Assembly (NCBI GenBank): GCA_030141605.1
Contig: JAQGDQ010000420.1
Span: 114,501 to 178,500, forward strand
Source: Tubiluchus corallicola
Taxonomy: Eukaryota; Priapulida; Priapulimorpha; Priapulimorphida; Tubiluchidae
Length of the DNA: 64,000 nucleotides
Direction of reading: 5' to 3'
Shown: positions 52,839 to 63,694 of the stretch, one piece after another
Numbering within the stretch: the stretch's first letter is position 1
How the letters are laid out: each line of letters opens with the position of its first letter
Position numbers and translations under genes: made by a program
The notes under the pieces: model-generated
Seen by the model: only the letters and a program-made list of their open reading frames with translations
What the model was told of the DNA's origin: nothing
Databases searched by the model: none

Positions 52839-53352
52839 TTACTATTATTATAATTATTTACTTAATTTACTTAAAAATATTATTCTTTTTCTTGCAAGAA
52901 AAAACTAAAGGTGAAAGAAATCAAGTGGATTGAGTAGGAATCAAATAGTGAACCAATGATGCAATGACTGCCTATAGAAATTAGCATTTCAGTAGCTTGT
53001 CTTTGTTTAATTATAATGAAATTGTGACACACACTTGCGTTTTGCAAAATTTTTCTATCAAGGCCAAAATCTGATCAACAAAGAGAAGGTGACAAAACTT
53101 TTTCTACATACAGTATTATAAGAAGTTTTAAAACATCTTTTTATAATATTTACTCACTACTGCTTTGAGCACAGGGGTCTTCTGAACAAAACATGTCTTC
53201 ACACACACAGTTTAGCAAAACTCCATTACTTCAAACACAGGCCTCAAAGACTAGTATCGTCTCTGCATATGCTTATATGGCTTTGGTACAACCTTTGTAC
53301 TGTCAACAAGATTGTTATTGATTTGTTGTACACAAATTCCACGATGACCAGT

Positions 53353-53730
53353 TGCTGTGTTTTGTTTCTCTCGGAAGGCTCGTAGAGAAAACCAGAAAAC
53401 ACGTCATCAAATTAAACTAGTTTATTAAGCGAGAATTCTACAACACAAAAGTATGAAGGAACGCGAAATGTTTACAGTAGATGTGAAAATCTGGAAAACG
53501 TTTAAGTGTATCTGAAAATACAAGTATACAAGAGAATGTGTAAGTGTGCGTCCGTGTGAATCTGCGTGCATATGTGTGTGTGCCAGAGGCCAGCTTCGCC
53601 TTTTATAGCGTGCCAGGGAACATTCCAGAAGTTTCTTTCTAGAACATTCTACAAGGTAAGATGATAATTCTAATGGAACATTCTACAATGTTCTCTTTAA
53701 TTCTAATAGATGCCAGCGATCTCCGCAACA
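53353..53730 (+). mobile_element. Solo LTR, copy 2, perfect 5-bp TSD
   Basis: Begins TGCTGTGTTTTG, ends CTCCGCAACA, and is flanked by the identical 5-mer CCAGT on both sides (53348-53352 and 53731-53735). It is homologous through most of its length to 3136-3467. A TATA-like TTTTATAG lies near 53602. There is no internal region, so it is a solo LTR. It is longer than copy 1 because of a GTGTGTGC-rich insertion around 53535-53585. Confidence 0.88.
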
Positions 53731-53764
53731 CCAGTGAAACTTACAGTCTCTGAATAAGATGCAC

Positions 53765-55195
53765 AGTAATCTCAAAAGGTTTAGCATGGTACAGATTAAA
53801 ATGCATGTCAAAAGATTTAGCATGGTACAGATTAAAATGCATGTCAAAAGATTTAGCATAGCTTAGATTGAAATGCATATCAAAAGATTTAGCATGGTTT
53901 AGATTGAAATGCATGTCAAAAGATTTAGCATAGCTTAGTTTGAAATGCATGTCAAAAGATTTAGCATGGTTTAGATTGAAATGCATGTCAAAAGATTTAG
54001 CATGGTTCAGATTGAAATGCATGTCAAAAGATTTAGCATGGTTTAAATTGAAATGCATGTCAAAAGATTTAGCATGGTTTAGATTGAAATGCATGTCAAA
54101 AGATTTAGCATGGTTCAGATTGAAACACATGTCAAAAGATTTAGCATGGTTTTGAAATGCATGTCAAAAGATTTAGCATGGTTTAGATTGAAATGCATGT
54201 CAAAAGATTTAGCATGGTTTAGATTGAAATGCATGTCAAAAGATTTAGCATGGTTTAGATTGAAATGCATGTCAAAAGATTTAGCATGGTTCAGATTATA
54301 ATGCATGTCAAAGGATTTAGCATGGTTCAGCATGTCAAAAGCTTTAGCATGATTTAGATTGAAATGCATGTCAAAAGATTTAGCATGGTTCAGATTAAAA
54401 TGCATGTCAAAAGATTTAGCATGGTTTAGATTGAAATGCATGTCAAAGGATTTAGCATGGTTCAGATTAAAATGCATGTCAAAAGATTTAGCATGGTTCA
54501 GATTGAAATGCATGTCAAAAGTTTTAGCATGGTTCAGATTGAAATGCATGTCAAAAGATTTGGCATGGTTTAGATTGGAATGCATGTCAAAAGATTTAGC
54601 ATGGTTCAGATTGAAATGCATGTCAAAAGATTTAGCATGGTTTAGATTGAAATGCATGTCAAAAGATTTAGCATGGTTCAGATTATTTATAATGCATGTC
54701 AAAAGATTTAGCATGGTTCAGCATGTCAAAAGCTTTAGCATGATTTAGATTGAAATGCATGTCAAAAGATTTAGCATGGTTCAGATTAAAAGGGCATGTC
54801 AAAAGATTTAGCATGGTTTAGATTGAAATGCATGTCAAAAAATTTAGCATGGTTTAGATTGAAATGCATGTCAAAAGATTTAGCATGGTTTAGATTGAAA
54901 TGCATGTCAAAAGATTTAGCATGGTTCAGATTAAAATGCATGTCAAAAGTTTTAGCATGGTTCAGATTGAAATGCATGTCAAAAGATTTAGCATGGTTCA
55001 GATTAAAATGCATGTCAAAAGTTTTAGCATGGTTCAGATTGAAATGCATGTCAAAAGATTTAGCATGGTTCAGATTGAAATACATGTCAAAAGATTTGGC
55101 ATGGTTCAGATTGAAATGCATGTCAAAAGATTTAGCATGGTTTAGATTGAAATGCATGTCAAAAGATTTAGCATGGTTCAGATTGAAATGTATGA
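53765..55195. repeat. 36-bp satellite array, about 39 copies
   Basis: Units of ATGCATGTCAAAAGATTTAG followed by CATGGTT[TC]AGATTGAA fill 1.4 kb, interrupted by a few truncated units (about 54155, 54325, 54685-54725). The 36-bp period keeps every frame open, giving 12-residue peptide repeats on both strands. These are by-products and not proteins. Two larger blocks (54300-54420 and 54670-54790) share the same truncated-unit pattern, showing segmental amplification. Confidence 0.96.
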
Positions 55196-55760
55196 CAATG
55201 CATTATGACACATACTAAGCTGCAATATTTAGGTAAATAAGAACACTACTATAAATAAGGAGTGTTTATCCCTAAATTTACAAAACAATTTGATATAGAA
55301 CAGTAGTTTGTAAACTTCTAGACTAAACATGATCCTCCTAGTAAGAATTATCAGATCCAGAAAAAATACATACTTCTCAGAATATTATAGAAAAGAATAA
55401 ATGCAACTTTCACATATTGGATCACTAAGTAATTTCAAATCAACGAAAAACAGAAACAGAGACAGACAGTCAAACTAAGAAGAAAAACATTCCCTCGCAC
55501 GACCACTTCCTGATGTGGAAGACTGCACCAACATGACCGACAACAGTGCAGACAGCCCACACAATTTTTGTACATAATGTACCAGCACATAATTTAAAAG
55601 ACACCAAACAAGTTAATATGCTGCCTCATTAACAAAAGATAAAAATCAGTGCATTTCAACAGTTGAGTAGTTATCCTTATCTCAATAAAAATTTAAATAA
55701 GCAAAATAATTTAATAATATAACTAATAATGTTACGAACTAGTGCACACTGATTAAAAAA
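55196..55760. other. Intergenic, no gene seen
   Basis: Unique-looking AT-rich sequence. The missing first exon of the amidase gene could lie here or between 52412 and 53350, but I could not single out a candidate ATG with a matching donor. Confidence 0.4.
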
Positions 55761-55959
55761 CTATTTTTTATCTCCCAGTTGCTCCATGGTATAGGCATAA
55801 TTTAACACAGTGACTTCATCAAAATGTCTGCTGACTATCATGAGTCCCAAAGGAAGTTCGTCTGGTTCTGATAATCCTGCTGGAACCGATAGAGCTGGAT
55901 ACCCGGTGGAGTTAAAGATGGCGGTGTTGATCCTCGCATCAAAGACATTGCATATGAGT
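55761..55959 (-). pseudogene. Orphan terminal exon of a second amidase
   Basis: One exon with an acceptor (ctttgcag) and 65 residues ending in stop: it contains NTAIFNSTGYPALSVPAG and PLGLMIVSRHFDEVTVL, which align with the last exon of the amidase at 44527-44750 ([33 protein letters not shown]). The catalytic parts of a second amidase are not seen upstream up to the window end. It may be a fragment of a tandem duplicate, or the last exon of a gene whose remainder lies beyond 64000 across other features. The open frame itself is undamaged. Confidence 0.65.
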
Positions 55960-56420
55960 CTGCAAAGATATGACTCAATTTTTAGCCTTCTTTTCAAAGT
56001 CTATTACGGCACATTCAAAATAGCAAGTTTTCTGGTGAGAGTTTTCTTTCTGACAGCAGACTCGAGAGTGTGAACGAGTTACTATCCACAAGTTATTTCA
56101 AACTCTCTGACAGTTGCTGTGAGTTGATTTCTTACGAGCCTAACGCCAAGGCGAGCTACTCTTGACACTTCTCACAGCGAATAAAGACGTCAGTGTCAGC
56201 TAGTGCTTACTGTCAGAGAGTAATTCGCAGCAAGTTTTGCTCTCTAATTTGAACATGCTTGAAAGTTATTTGGCGACAAAATTTGCTAGTCCGAACATAC
56301 AGTTAGCAAGTGATATAAAAACATTACTTTATACTAACAATTTGCATAAATGTTGACAGCTGTAATTATTGATCCATAGTAAGTTAGTAACCAACAATCT
56401 GATTAAGGTTTACATACCAG

Positions 56421-56590
56421 AAATAGATGTTGTGGTAGGCATCACAAAGATGTTAGAGATCAAGAGGAAGTGGGATCCGGAGAACAGGTTCACGTGTTGG
56501 CAGTGTGTTGGTTATTCAAAAGATGGCGCTAATGCTGCTGTCCCATTACTGTCCATGATGACGTCACTGTTGATTCTCTTGAAACTGTAG
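56421..56590 (+). pseudogene. Orphan terminal exon resembling a berberine-bridge-type FAD oxidase
   Basis: After an acceptor (cataccag) the frame reads EIDVVVGITKMLEIKRKWDP, then ENRFTCWQCVGY and a hydrophobic tail to a stop at 56590. The K-x-K-W/Y-DP-x-N-x-F-x-C-x-Q pattern is what I recall at the C terminus of BBE-like FAD-linked oxidases. No FAD-binding exons are visible on the plus strand upstream. Only a database search can settle the identity. Confidence 0.4.
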
Positions 56591-56838
56591 TGAAGATATA
56601 GGCTGCAGAGTAGCAAGTGATTGTGACGTCCTACACTTTTAATATTTTCATCATTTGTTTCGTAGGTGAAGCCATAAACTATGCACTTTTTTTGCTTCCC
56701 TCAGCCCGATTTTCCTTTTTTCGACAAATGGGATAAAGATAAACGAATTTTTCCTAAGAATCACACTGGAACATACACTACACTGAAACTACAATGTACA
56801 ATAATGAAGTGATTTGAAACCGAGTCTTACCAATGTAG

Positions 56839-59071
56839 CTATGCAGTATACCCGTCAGTGACCTGCCCTGGTAGTGACCACCCAAAAATGCTGGCTGCCA
56901 GCTGTTGACTTATTTCTTTCTCTTTCTTCTTGTCTTTCACATCCTACAGAAAACAAAAAAACGTCTTAGTAAATTCTCAAGTCTAAAAAGCTAGTACCGT
57001 TGTAGTGTAGGGTTTAGCGTGGCGTCCGGGAGAGAAGAAGACGGAGGTGTGAGTCTCAGTGCAGATGTGAAACTGCTTGAGACTTACTAATTAACATTTT
57101 GCTTACAGCAGAATCTTCTTGATATACACCCGGTATTTATTTTTATTTATTTATTATTAGTCTTCCGTTTTGTTTCTTTAAAAACATCGCACACGCACGG
57201 GGCTGGAGGGTCACAAAACACAGGGCTACATGGTCACGAAGCACAGGGCCAGAGGGTCACGAAGCACAGGGCTAGATGCTCATGAAGCACAGGGCTAGAG
57301 GGTCACGAAGCACAGGACCAGAGGGTCACGAAGCACAGGGCCAGAGGGTCACAAAGCAAAGGGCCAGAGGGTCACGAAGCACAGGGCCAGAGGGTCACGA
57401 AGCACAGGGCTAGATGGTCACGAAGCACAGGGCCAGATGGTCACGAAGCACAGGGCCAGAGGGTCACGAAGCACAGGGCTAGATGGTCACGAAGCATAGG
57501 GCTAGAGGGTCACGAAGCACAGGACCAGAGGGTCACGAAGCACAGGGCCAGAGGGTCACGAAGCTTACAGGAAACAAAATCCCCAAACAAAGGAATATTG
57601 TGACTCCAGCGTAAAAAACAAATATAATCCTAACAGATATTGAAGTATTTTACCGTATTATTATGATTACAGAAAGAATTTGTAGTTCATTTGGTATTAA
57701 ATTAGCAGATTATCATATGAATTAAAAACATTTTGGACGAATTTCGTATGTGTACATCACCATGTTTAGTATGTGTGCATTACTATGTTTCGTACGTGTA
57801 CATTACCATGTTTCGTATGTGTATCTTTTGCGAGAATGACATAACTAATACCTTATGATTAAGGGTTATTGAAGGTTACATACTATACTCACGTGTAAAG
57901 AAGTACGCCCTGTAGCAGTGACGTCTCGAGAAAATACCGCTAAGAAGGAAATTATAAGAAATCAAAAGAAACAAGTTTTGCAGTAAGTTTACAATAAAAT
58001 GAATTGAATATTCCTGCTGAGAGTAGGATTTTATGTTGCAAACGCTTACATTATATTGTGGGTTGGTTGACTTTAATTCATACGAGTATTAAAAATAAAA
58101 ATTTTCACAACAGTGTTACGTGAACTAGTATTAATAACTTTTTACGGAATTGTATCTAGATTTTATATGAACAATGAATTGATTCTTAGTTTGAAAAGCC
58201 GTTTCTAGAAGAGCTACAATAATCTTGCATAATTCGATATGCTGGGTACGATTAAATATATCCATGGTCCTTGAGAAAACTGACAATCATCTGCAAAGCC
58301 GTACAAAGACGTCACGGGAATTACTTGATTTACCGAGGACCCAGCGATGGATAACAAAGACAGCAACAAAATGAACAAATGTCTGAACAGTTTGGTGTTT
58401 TTTATTTATAAAATGAATCTGAAAGAACTACTCACTGCCTTCCATTCATCATCATCGTCTTCCTTCCTCTCCATCACTAAACTGCAACTCGAACACACCT
58501 CCTGATCAAAAAATTTCGAATGAAAGTTTGTAAACGACTTAACCCATAGCCGACCAAGGTGGAGTAAAAGTTACCCCAGGAGCATTTGCTCACATTTTTA
58601 TATTGATGCCTCAACGAAAAATTTTCAACCTAATAGCGATTAAATATTCTTCGATTTGTTATGCAACCATACCTTGGTTTTGTTGAAAAGTATCATTCGT
58701 GATTTTTTACAAAGCACAAGTACCAGATACTACCTGTCTTGGGGTAAATTAATACTCCGTTTGGTCTTTAGTGTAATATAAATCCCCTTGGTCGACTAAG
58801 AGTTAATAATAATGACAAGAAAATTGACAATAAATAATTATTAGTCTAATGATAACGATAACAATGCTGAATTGTGAGGTTTAATTGCCATTGCTAGTGT
58901 AATGTTAATTAATTTAAGGTAGAAGATAAGCTAGACCAGGATAGGACAAGATCAAACACGAACTTGTTATATCCTCTGCTGATAAGTTTGTTTAGCTGGT
59001 AAGAAAAGACAGACAAGACGAAAGCAAAACTTACTACTCTGTTTCTTCTTCTTATTTTCCTTCTCAGCCAT
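56839..59071 (-). CDS. Tentative small basic protein gene, 3 exons, 62 aa
   Basis: Exons 59071-59035, 57939-57893 and 56943-56839 join in phase (1, then 0) across GT-AG introns to a 62-residue frame. It starts MAEKENKKKKQ, has VFSRDVTATGR in the middle, then a Lys/Glu-rich stretch and EISQQLAASIFGWSLPG before the stop. I do not recognise the family. In favour: consistent phases over three exons and a plausible start. Against: short exons, and an alternative acceptor-bounded frame on the same strand at about 58501-58439 (MERKEDDDDEWKA) that does not fit this model. A donor-like site follows the stop, so a 3' UTR intron is possible. Confidence 0.35.
57190..57565. repeat. 23-bp minisatellite, about 16 copies
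   Basis: GC-rich units GGTCACGAAGCACAGGGCCA then GAG are tandemly repeated with G/T and C/T variants, in contrast with the AT-rich surroundings. It lies in the second intron of the tentative small gene. Confidence 0.95.
58539..58806. mobile_element. piggyBac-like MITE, TTAA-bounded
   Basis: TTAACCCATAGCCGACCAAGG and CCTTGGTCGACTAAGAGTTAA are inverted ends that include the TTAA target. The interior has AGTTACCCCAGGAGC and TGGGGTAAATTAATACTCC, also inverted. No coding content. Confidence 0.82.
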
Positions 59072-59282
59072 CTGAACAATCTACAACAACAACACCTCCA
59101 TTTACTCCCGTATAGCGGTTGCTCCGTCCAAGCCAGTCTAGCCAAGGTGGCTCCATCTAGCTGGAAAATTTAAAGTGTGGGCTTTGACTCAGTTATATTG
59201 TCGTTATGTTGTTCTGTAGTATGTGAATGAACTGTCTTGTGCAAGCTAGCGAAATTTATCAGCCACAGCGATGCAGCGTTAA

Positions 59283-59950
59283 AAGACAAGAAAAGGGGTA
59301 CCTGAAGTAGGTTTGAGAAAAATTGTCTTAAAAAAATTACATTACTTTACAGCAATTTTATGCATACATCGTACTCGCGTTGAAAGGATTTTTTGTCTGT
59401 TTTCATTTTAAATCTCCCACAATACTGTTCCGACGGCGCCATTACATGATGTCATATATGCAAACGTAAATCAAGGGAAGAAAAGGAAACGTTAAATTAT
59501 CTCCCAAAAAAATTTTCATGCAAATCTATTTTACTTGGCATTTCGCTTACCAGCTGGAAGGACTATGTAATTGGAAATAATAATTTAAAATGTGATTGCG
59601 AATTGGTAAAACGTCACTGACTCACCCTCCAGGGTGCTCTACTCACTAACCAAAAACGTATTTTTAATCTTATTGACAAGAATTTTACTTAGTTAGTGAT
59701 ATGTGTGCTATGAATGCTCTGATTATTTTTTCAAACTTCACTCAGCGTTATCTAAATTTGTTTCAAATAACTTATCATCAAAATGGCTGCATTTAACGGT
59801 CATAGTGGGAGTTTAAATTTACCTGTTTGATACAGCATGACTGCCGATTCTAGTCCTGTTTGTAAAAAGGACACTATGTAAGTGATATAAAATTTCATGA
59901 AGAATTTTTTAAGCTTAATGATTATGAAGGGTTTTCTTGTGCTTTAAGAA
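59283..59950 (-). repeat. Dispersed repeat R1, copy b
   Basis: Full-length partner, in reverse complement, of 5315-6020. Conserved blocks run from the GACAAGAAAAGGGGTACC end through TTTAAATCTCCCACAATACT, GTAAATCAAGGGAAGAAAAG, CTGACTCACCCTCCAGGGTG and AAAAACGTATTTTTAATCTT to GAAGGGTTTTCTTGTGCTTT. No terminal repeats or frame recognised. Confidence 0.8.
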
Positions 59951-60535
59951 CTAATACATACTCCCACTGTTACATCTGGTTGACCTTGCCTATCGCTGCC
60001 CACCCCTCTTTGATTAAACTGTTCTGCAAGTTGCATATGTAAATTGTGTAAAAAGCCATGTGTGACTGTTCATGCACAATGCCTTTTGATATGCATGAAT
60101 AGGTAGTTTTGCTGTTAGGTTGCCCTGCTTGGAAATATACAAGTTAGTTGAGTGTGTAAAATTGTATCTCATGAGAGTTTTGACTGCTTTTTCATAAGAT
60201 TCAAGAATGTTGCTTATTGTACTGAGTACGCGATTGTAGTATTATGTGACCCATTTAATTGTCAGTCTGCTACACTATAGTACTAAATTAGTCTATGCTG
60301 CCATCTACAGTCATTGTTTTACTCTAATTGTACAAAGTTTGTCAGAGATTGATTTTTGTTTCTAAATATTGTTTCCTTTTGCTTTTATAGATATTCATTA
60401 ATCAGAGTAATTAGGTTGTTAATTTCATGCTTTAATTCTGGTTCTCTCTCTTATTCAAGTTTAAATAGAGAAAAATTAAAACACAGCTTTCTGTAATGTA
60501 CAACGTCGAAGCCGATACGGCTAAATCAGTGCAAA
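59951..60535. other. Probable LINE 3' flank and unique spacer
   Basis: No gene seen. The part nearest 60536 (about 60480-60535) is likely the 3' UTR of the minus-strand LINE. The remainder is AT-rich. Confidence 0.4.
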
Positions 60536-61891
60536 TCAGATGTCCATGAAACCATCTCTTATCCACGACTTGAACCTTCTTGCATATCCAAGCATCCGTC
60601 TTTCTTCATCGAGTTTTTCGGCACAGTTGTTGACTAGGGATCTCCATGCAAGACGGTCGTGAACTGCGAAAGGCAGCTTGTCCAACATTCCACCTTTCCT
60701 CAGAAAGAACTTCACCTTGTCCTTGAAGCGAAGAAGAGGACGACCAACACTGCGAGAGCCACTGGTTAGTTCTCCATGAAGAAGAGCCTTTGTCGGTCTC
60801 TTATCGTTCATTCTGACCACATGCCCAAACCACCGAAGTTGAGCCTTAGTAAGCGTAACCTCGATATCTTCCATCTTGGCACGAGCCAGCACGTCTTCGT
60901 TTGGCACATAGTCGTCCCAGTGAATACGAAGGATGTGACGCAGATGTCTCTGCTGAACCGCACGAAGAGACCTGACCTGATCTTGATAGAGCGTCCACGT
61001 TTCCTGACCATAGGAAAGCTGCGGAATGATGCAATGCATGTACACCTGCAGTTTAGTGGCGATGGTAAGGTCATGGTTATCGAAGACACGTTTCCTCATA
61101 CGGCCGAAAGAGCTGGCTGCAGCATTAATTCTTGCATGAAGCTCAGTATCCAATCGAGTATCTGAGCAGATGTAACTTCCGAGATATTTGAACCGTTGCA
61201 CACTTCCAAGCTGTTCTCCGTCAATGGTAAAATTGACACTGTCGCTAGAGCCGACACTCATTGTCTCAGTCTTCCTTTTGTTAATGCGCAGTCCCATTCT
61301 CTTTGCAGTTTCATTGTAAATGTCGATGAGATCCTGAAGGTCTTCCGGGTTGTCAGAGAAGATAGCTATGTCATCGGCATATTGCGCTTCACGCAGGAAC
61401 ATCATTCGTGTCTTCGTCCTTGCTTTGAGTCGACGTAGGTCAAAAATGTCTCCATCATATCTGAATCGAACATGAATGCTCTTCGTCGAGCCAAGTCTGC
61501 CGAAGGCTACCTGCAAAAGGACTGCAGCGAAAAGTCCGAAAAGAGATGGAGCTAACTTGCAGCCTTGTTTCACACCGCTGTTGTATTCTACAGGATCACT
61601 AAGCTGGCCATTGACAGAGAGACGCGCTAGCATATCAGTGTGTAGAGCTTTTACCATACTTGTAAATCGATCCGGGCATCCACACTTTGAAAGCACCTTG
61701 TACAGCAATTCGCGATTGACACTGTCAAAAGCCTTTGTAAAGTCGATAAAGGCAATATGCATTGATGTTCTATGCTCTCTCGTTTTCTCCATCAGCTGAC
61801 GAATCGTAAAAATACCATCAATGGTACTGCGATCCCGTCGATACCCTGACTGGGACTCTGGGTAGATACGCTCCAGATTTCTGTAAACCAT
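60536..61891 (-). mobile_element. 5'-truncated non-LTR retrotransposon, reverse transcriptase ORF
   Basis: An uninterrupted 451-codon frame covers the reverse-transcriptase core: SQSGYRRDRSTIDGI, IDFTKAFDSVNR, GVKQGCKLAPSLFGLF and the catalytic YADDIAIF, then the LRWFGHVVRM segment typical of the C-terminal part of CFDP2-annotated LINE ORFs. The endonuclease and N-terminal part are absent; an in-frame stop lies just before the first Met, so the element is 5'-truncated, as is usual after target-primed reverse transcription. The intact frame suggests a recent insertion. I do not assign a clade (RTE, CR1/L2 or I-like remain open). Confidence 0.92.
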
Positions 61892-62584
61892 TCTTTATTC
61901 TGCTATCAAGAAGCCAAGTAGACTGATTTTGGTTCAACTAGTAGTCTGTAGAGTATGGGTGACCTTTCCATTTATGGTCTGTATGCATGAATATGATGTA
62001 CCTTCCAACAGGAACTTGAATCTCTGGTCATGTGATTACAGCTCTATTCTCTCAGGCATGCAAGTTTCAGTTGATCTAGAGACAGCATTGAGAAAGGATG
62101 CAAATTTTTTTACTGTTAAATATCATATTGCTAACTTTATGACTGTTTGTTCAACACCAGTTGCATGTTGAGTTTGAAATGCCTAGGTGGAAAAGTTATA
62201 CCTCATTTCTAAGGTCTTATTTGTATGTAATACTCACGTTTACAGATCAACACGAAAGGTGCGGTGGAGATTTTAAACGCCGTGCAACGCTAAAACGCAG
62301 GCATGTTCGCCTTTAGATTGGCACAAAGCTTTCTTCGCGCTGTGAGCTATTCGAATAAAGATGCAAGGTACCTATTGGTTACTCGCGTCACGTGACCTGT
62401 GATACTGCCGACTCACCATGGCAATTGTTTGTGTACACTACCAACAATGAAGTTCGCGTTCTAAAGTCCAAACGGAAACAGAATTTTGTTTTTAAAGTTT
62501 AATTTTAAGGATTTTTGCTTATTTTAATTTTTTAACTACCACACGTGTTATATATGAACATTTAATTAGTAAACGCCAACGAAG
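61892..62584. other. Spacer between LINE and THAP remnant
   Basis: No gene recognised. The last 350 bp are less AT-rich and contain CACGTGACC and CG-containing sequence, which could be promoter DNA of the THAP locus. That is inference only. Confidence 0.35.
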
Positions 62585-63144
62585 ATGCCAGTGTGTAGTG
62601 CACCAGAGTGCTTGAACACACAAAAGTGTAGGGCCAGAAATAACGTGGCATAGATTTCCGCTGAACTTTTAAGGCATTGGCTACGTAATTTACGCCGCAA
62701 AAACTTTCAACCCGTGAACTCGAGTAAACTCTGTTCTGAACATTTCACCGATGACTGTTTTGTTCTTTGTTCCTAGCATGTATCATGAGATCATGGGCTT
62801 GCCGTATAAAAGAAATAAGCTAAAGTAAGATGCGGTGCCCACTGTTTTCAAGCATCGTCTCAAGATTAAACGACGTGTGCATTCAGAAAAGCGAATTGCA
62901 GAGAAGGAAAGAAAAGAGGTATGAGAAGAAATATTTCGCTTACAAGTAATAATGAATAAAAAACCAACATTTTACCTTCACTATACACATTTGTCTGTAA
63001 CCGAAATAAAATTGCCTAAACTTTCCACCTGTACAAGAAAAAAGCTTGTCTCGATTATTCTTAACTAAAGGTTATAATTGTTTACAGTTGCTTGCCAAAC
63101 TGCTTGAAAGTCCACAGAGTGAAGAAAAAACCAAAACAAAATTG
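62585..63144 (+). pseudogene. THAP-domain gene remnant, frameshifted
   Basis: Starts MPVCSAPECLNTQK, giving the first Cys pair of a C2CH THAP zinc finger. The frame then shifts: WHRFPLNF, the HRFP motif, is in the next frame, and LRHWLRNLRRKNFQPVN followed by LCSEHFTDDCF, with the final Cys and His, is in another. A further frame gives DAVPTVFKHRL, the AVPTxF box after the finger, and a Lys/Arg-rich tail ending at a possible donor near 62919. A possible second exon is 63087-63144 (LLAKLLESPQSEEK). At least three frame changes within 340 bp make it a pseudogene, unless the assembly is poor. THAP genes are often domesticated P-element transposase. Confidence 0.7.
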
Positions 63145-63694
63145 GTAAGTCTCAGTAACCCGATCATACAAAAATCAGAAGTGATCAGAAGATCAGAAAA
63201 AAATTCATACCAAAATTTTAACCATGTTAGCAATAATTGTCTCCTTAAAAGGGAAAAACAATTCTGTGACTGTAAAGTATTTTAAGTCACACTATTCTAA
63301 CTTCAGCTAAAGCAATTTGACTGTAATGAGGAGAATACATTTTTTAAAAGAAAACTAGTCTTATTTAAATCTGTGATGCCCTACTATGTCGTGTATTACT
63401 AAACACTTGTACTTTATATGCAGCGCACGAGCACTGAATACCAATAATGCTTGCAATTGAATGAAATATAGCTAATAATCTACAATTGTGCCAATAGCTG
63501 TAATATCCAGGAAATACAGCAATTATGGTCTTATTTTGCTTTTTGTAAATATTGACAATTGTTTCTGTTATACCTACCTGCCTTTTACAGGCAGCAAAGA
63601 AACAATAATTTTGAATGAGCACCTATGGTATCCATGTTACCATACTAACTCATTTTAAGACAAACTCATCGTGTATATTAATTCTACTGGTATA
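63145..63694. other. Intergenic, no gene seen
   Basis: AT-rich with a short (TA)n run near 63690. Open frames here have no domain resemblance. Confidence 0.45.

Noticed and set aside
53741-55218. Long open frames on both strands encoding 12-residue repeats
   Set aside because: They follow automatically from a 36-bp unit without stops; there is no splice structure, non-repeat domain or start context.
58439-58501. Exon MERKEDDDDEWKA joined into the tentative 62-aa gene
   Set aside because: Its phase does not fit between the first two exons without creating a stop; left as a possible alternative first exon.
60776-61799. Plus-strand frames opposite the reverse transcriptase
   Set aside because: Antisense shadows of the LINE frame; the minus-strand translation has all RT motifs.
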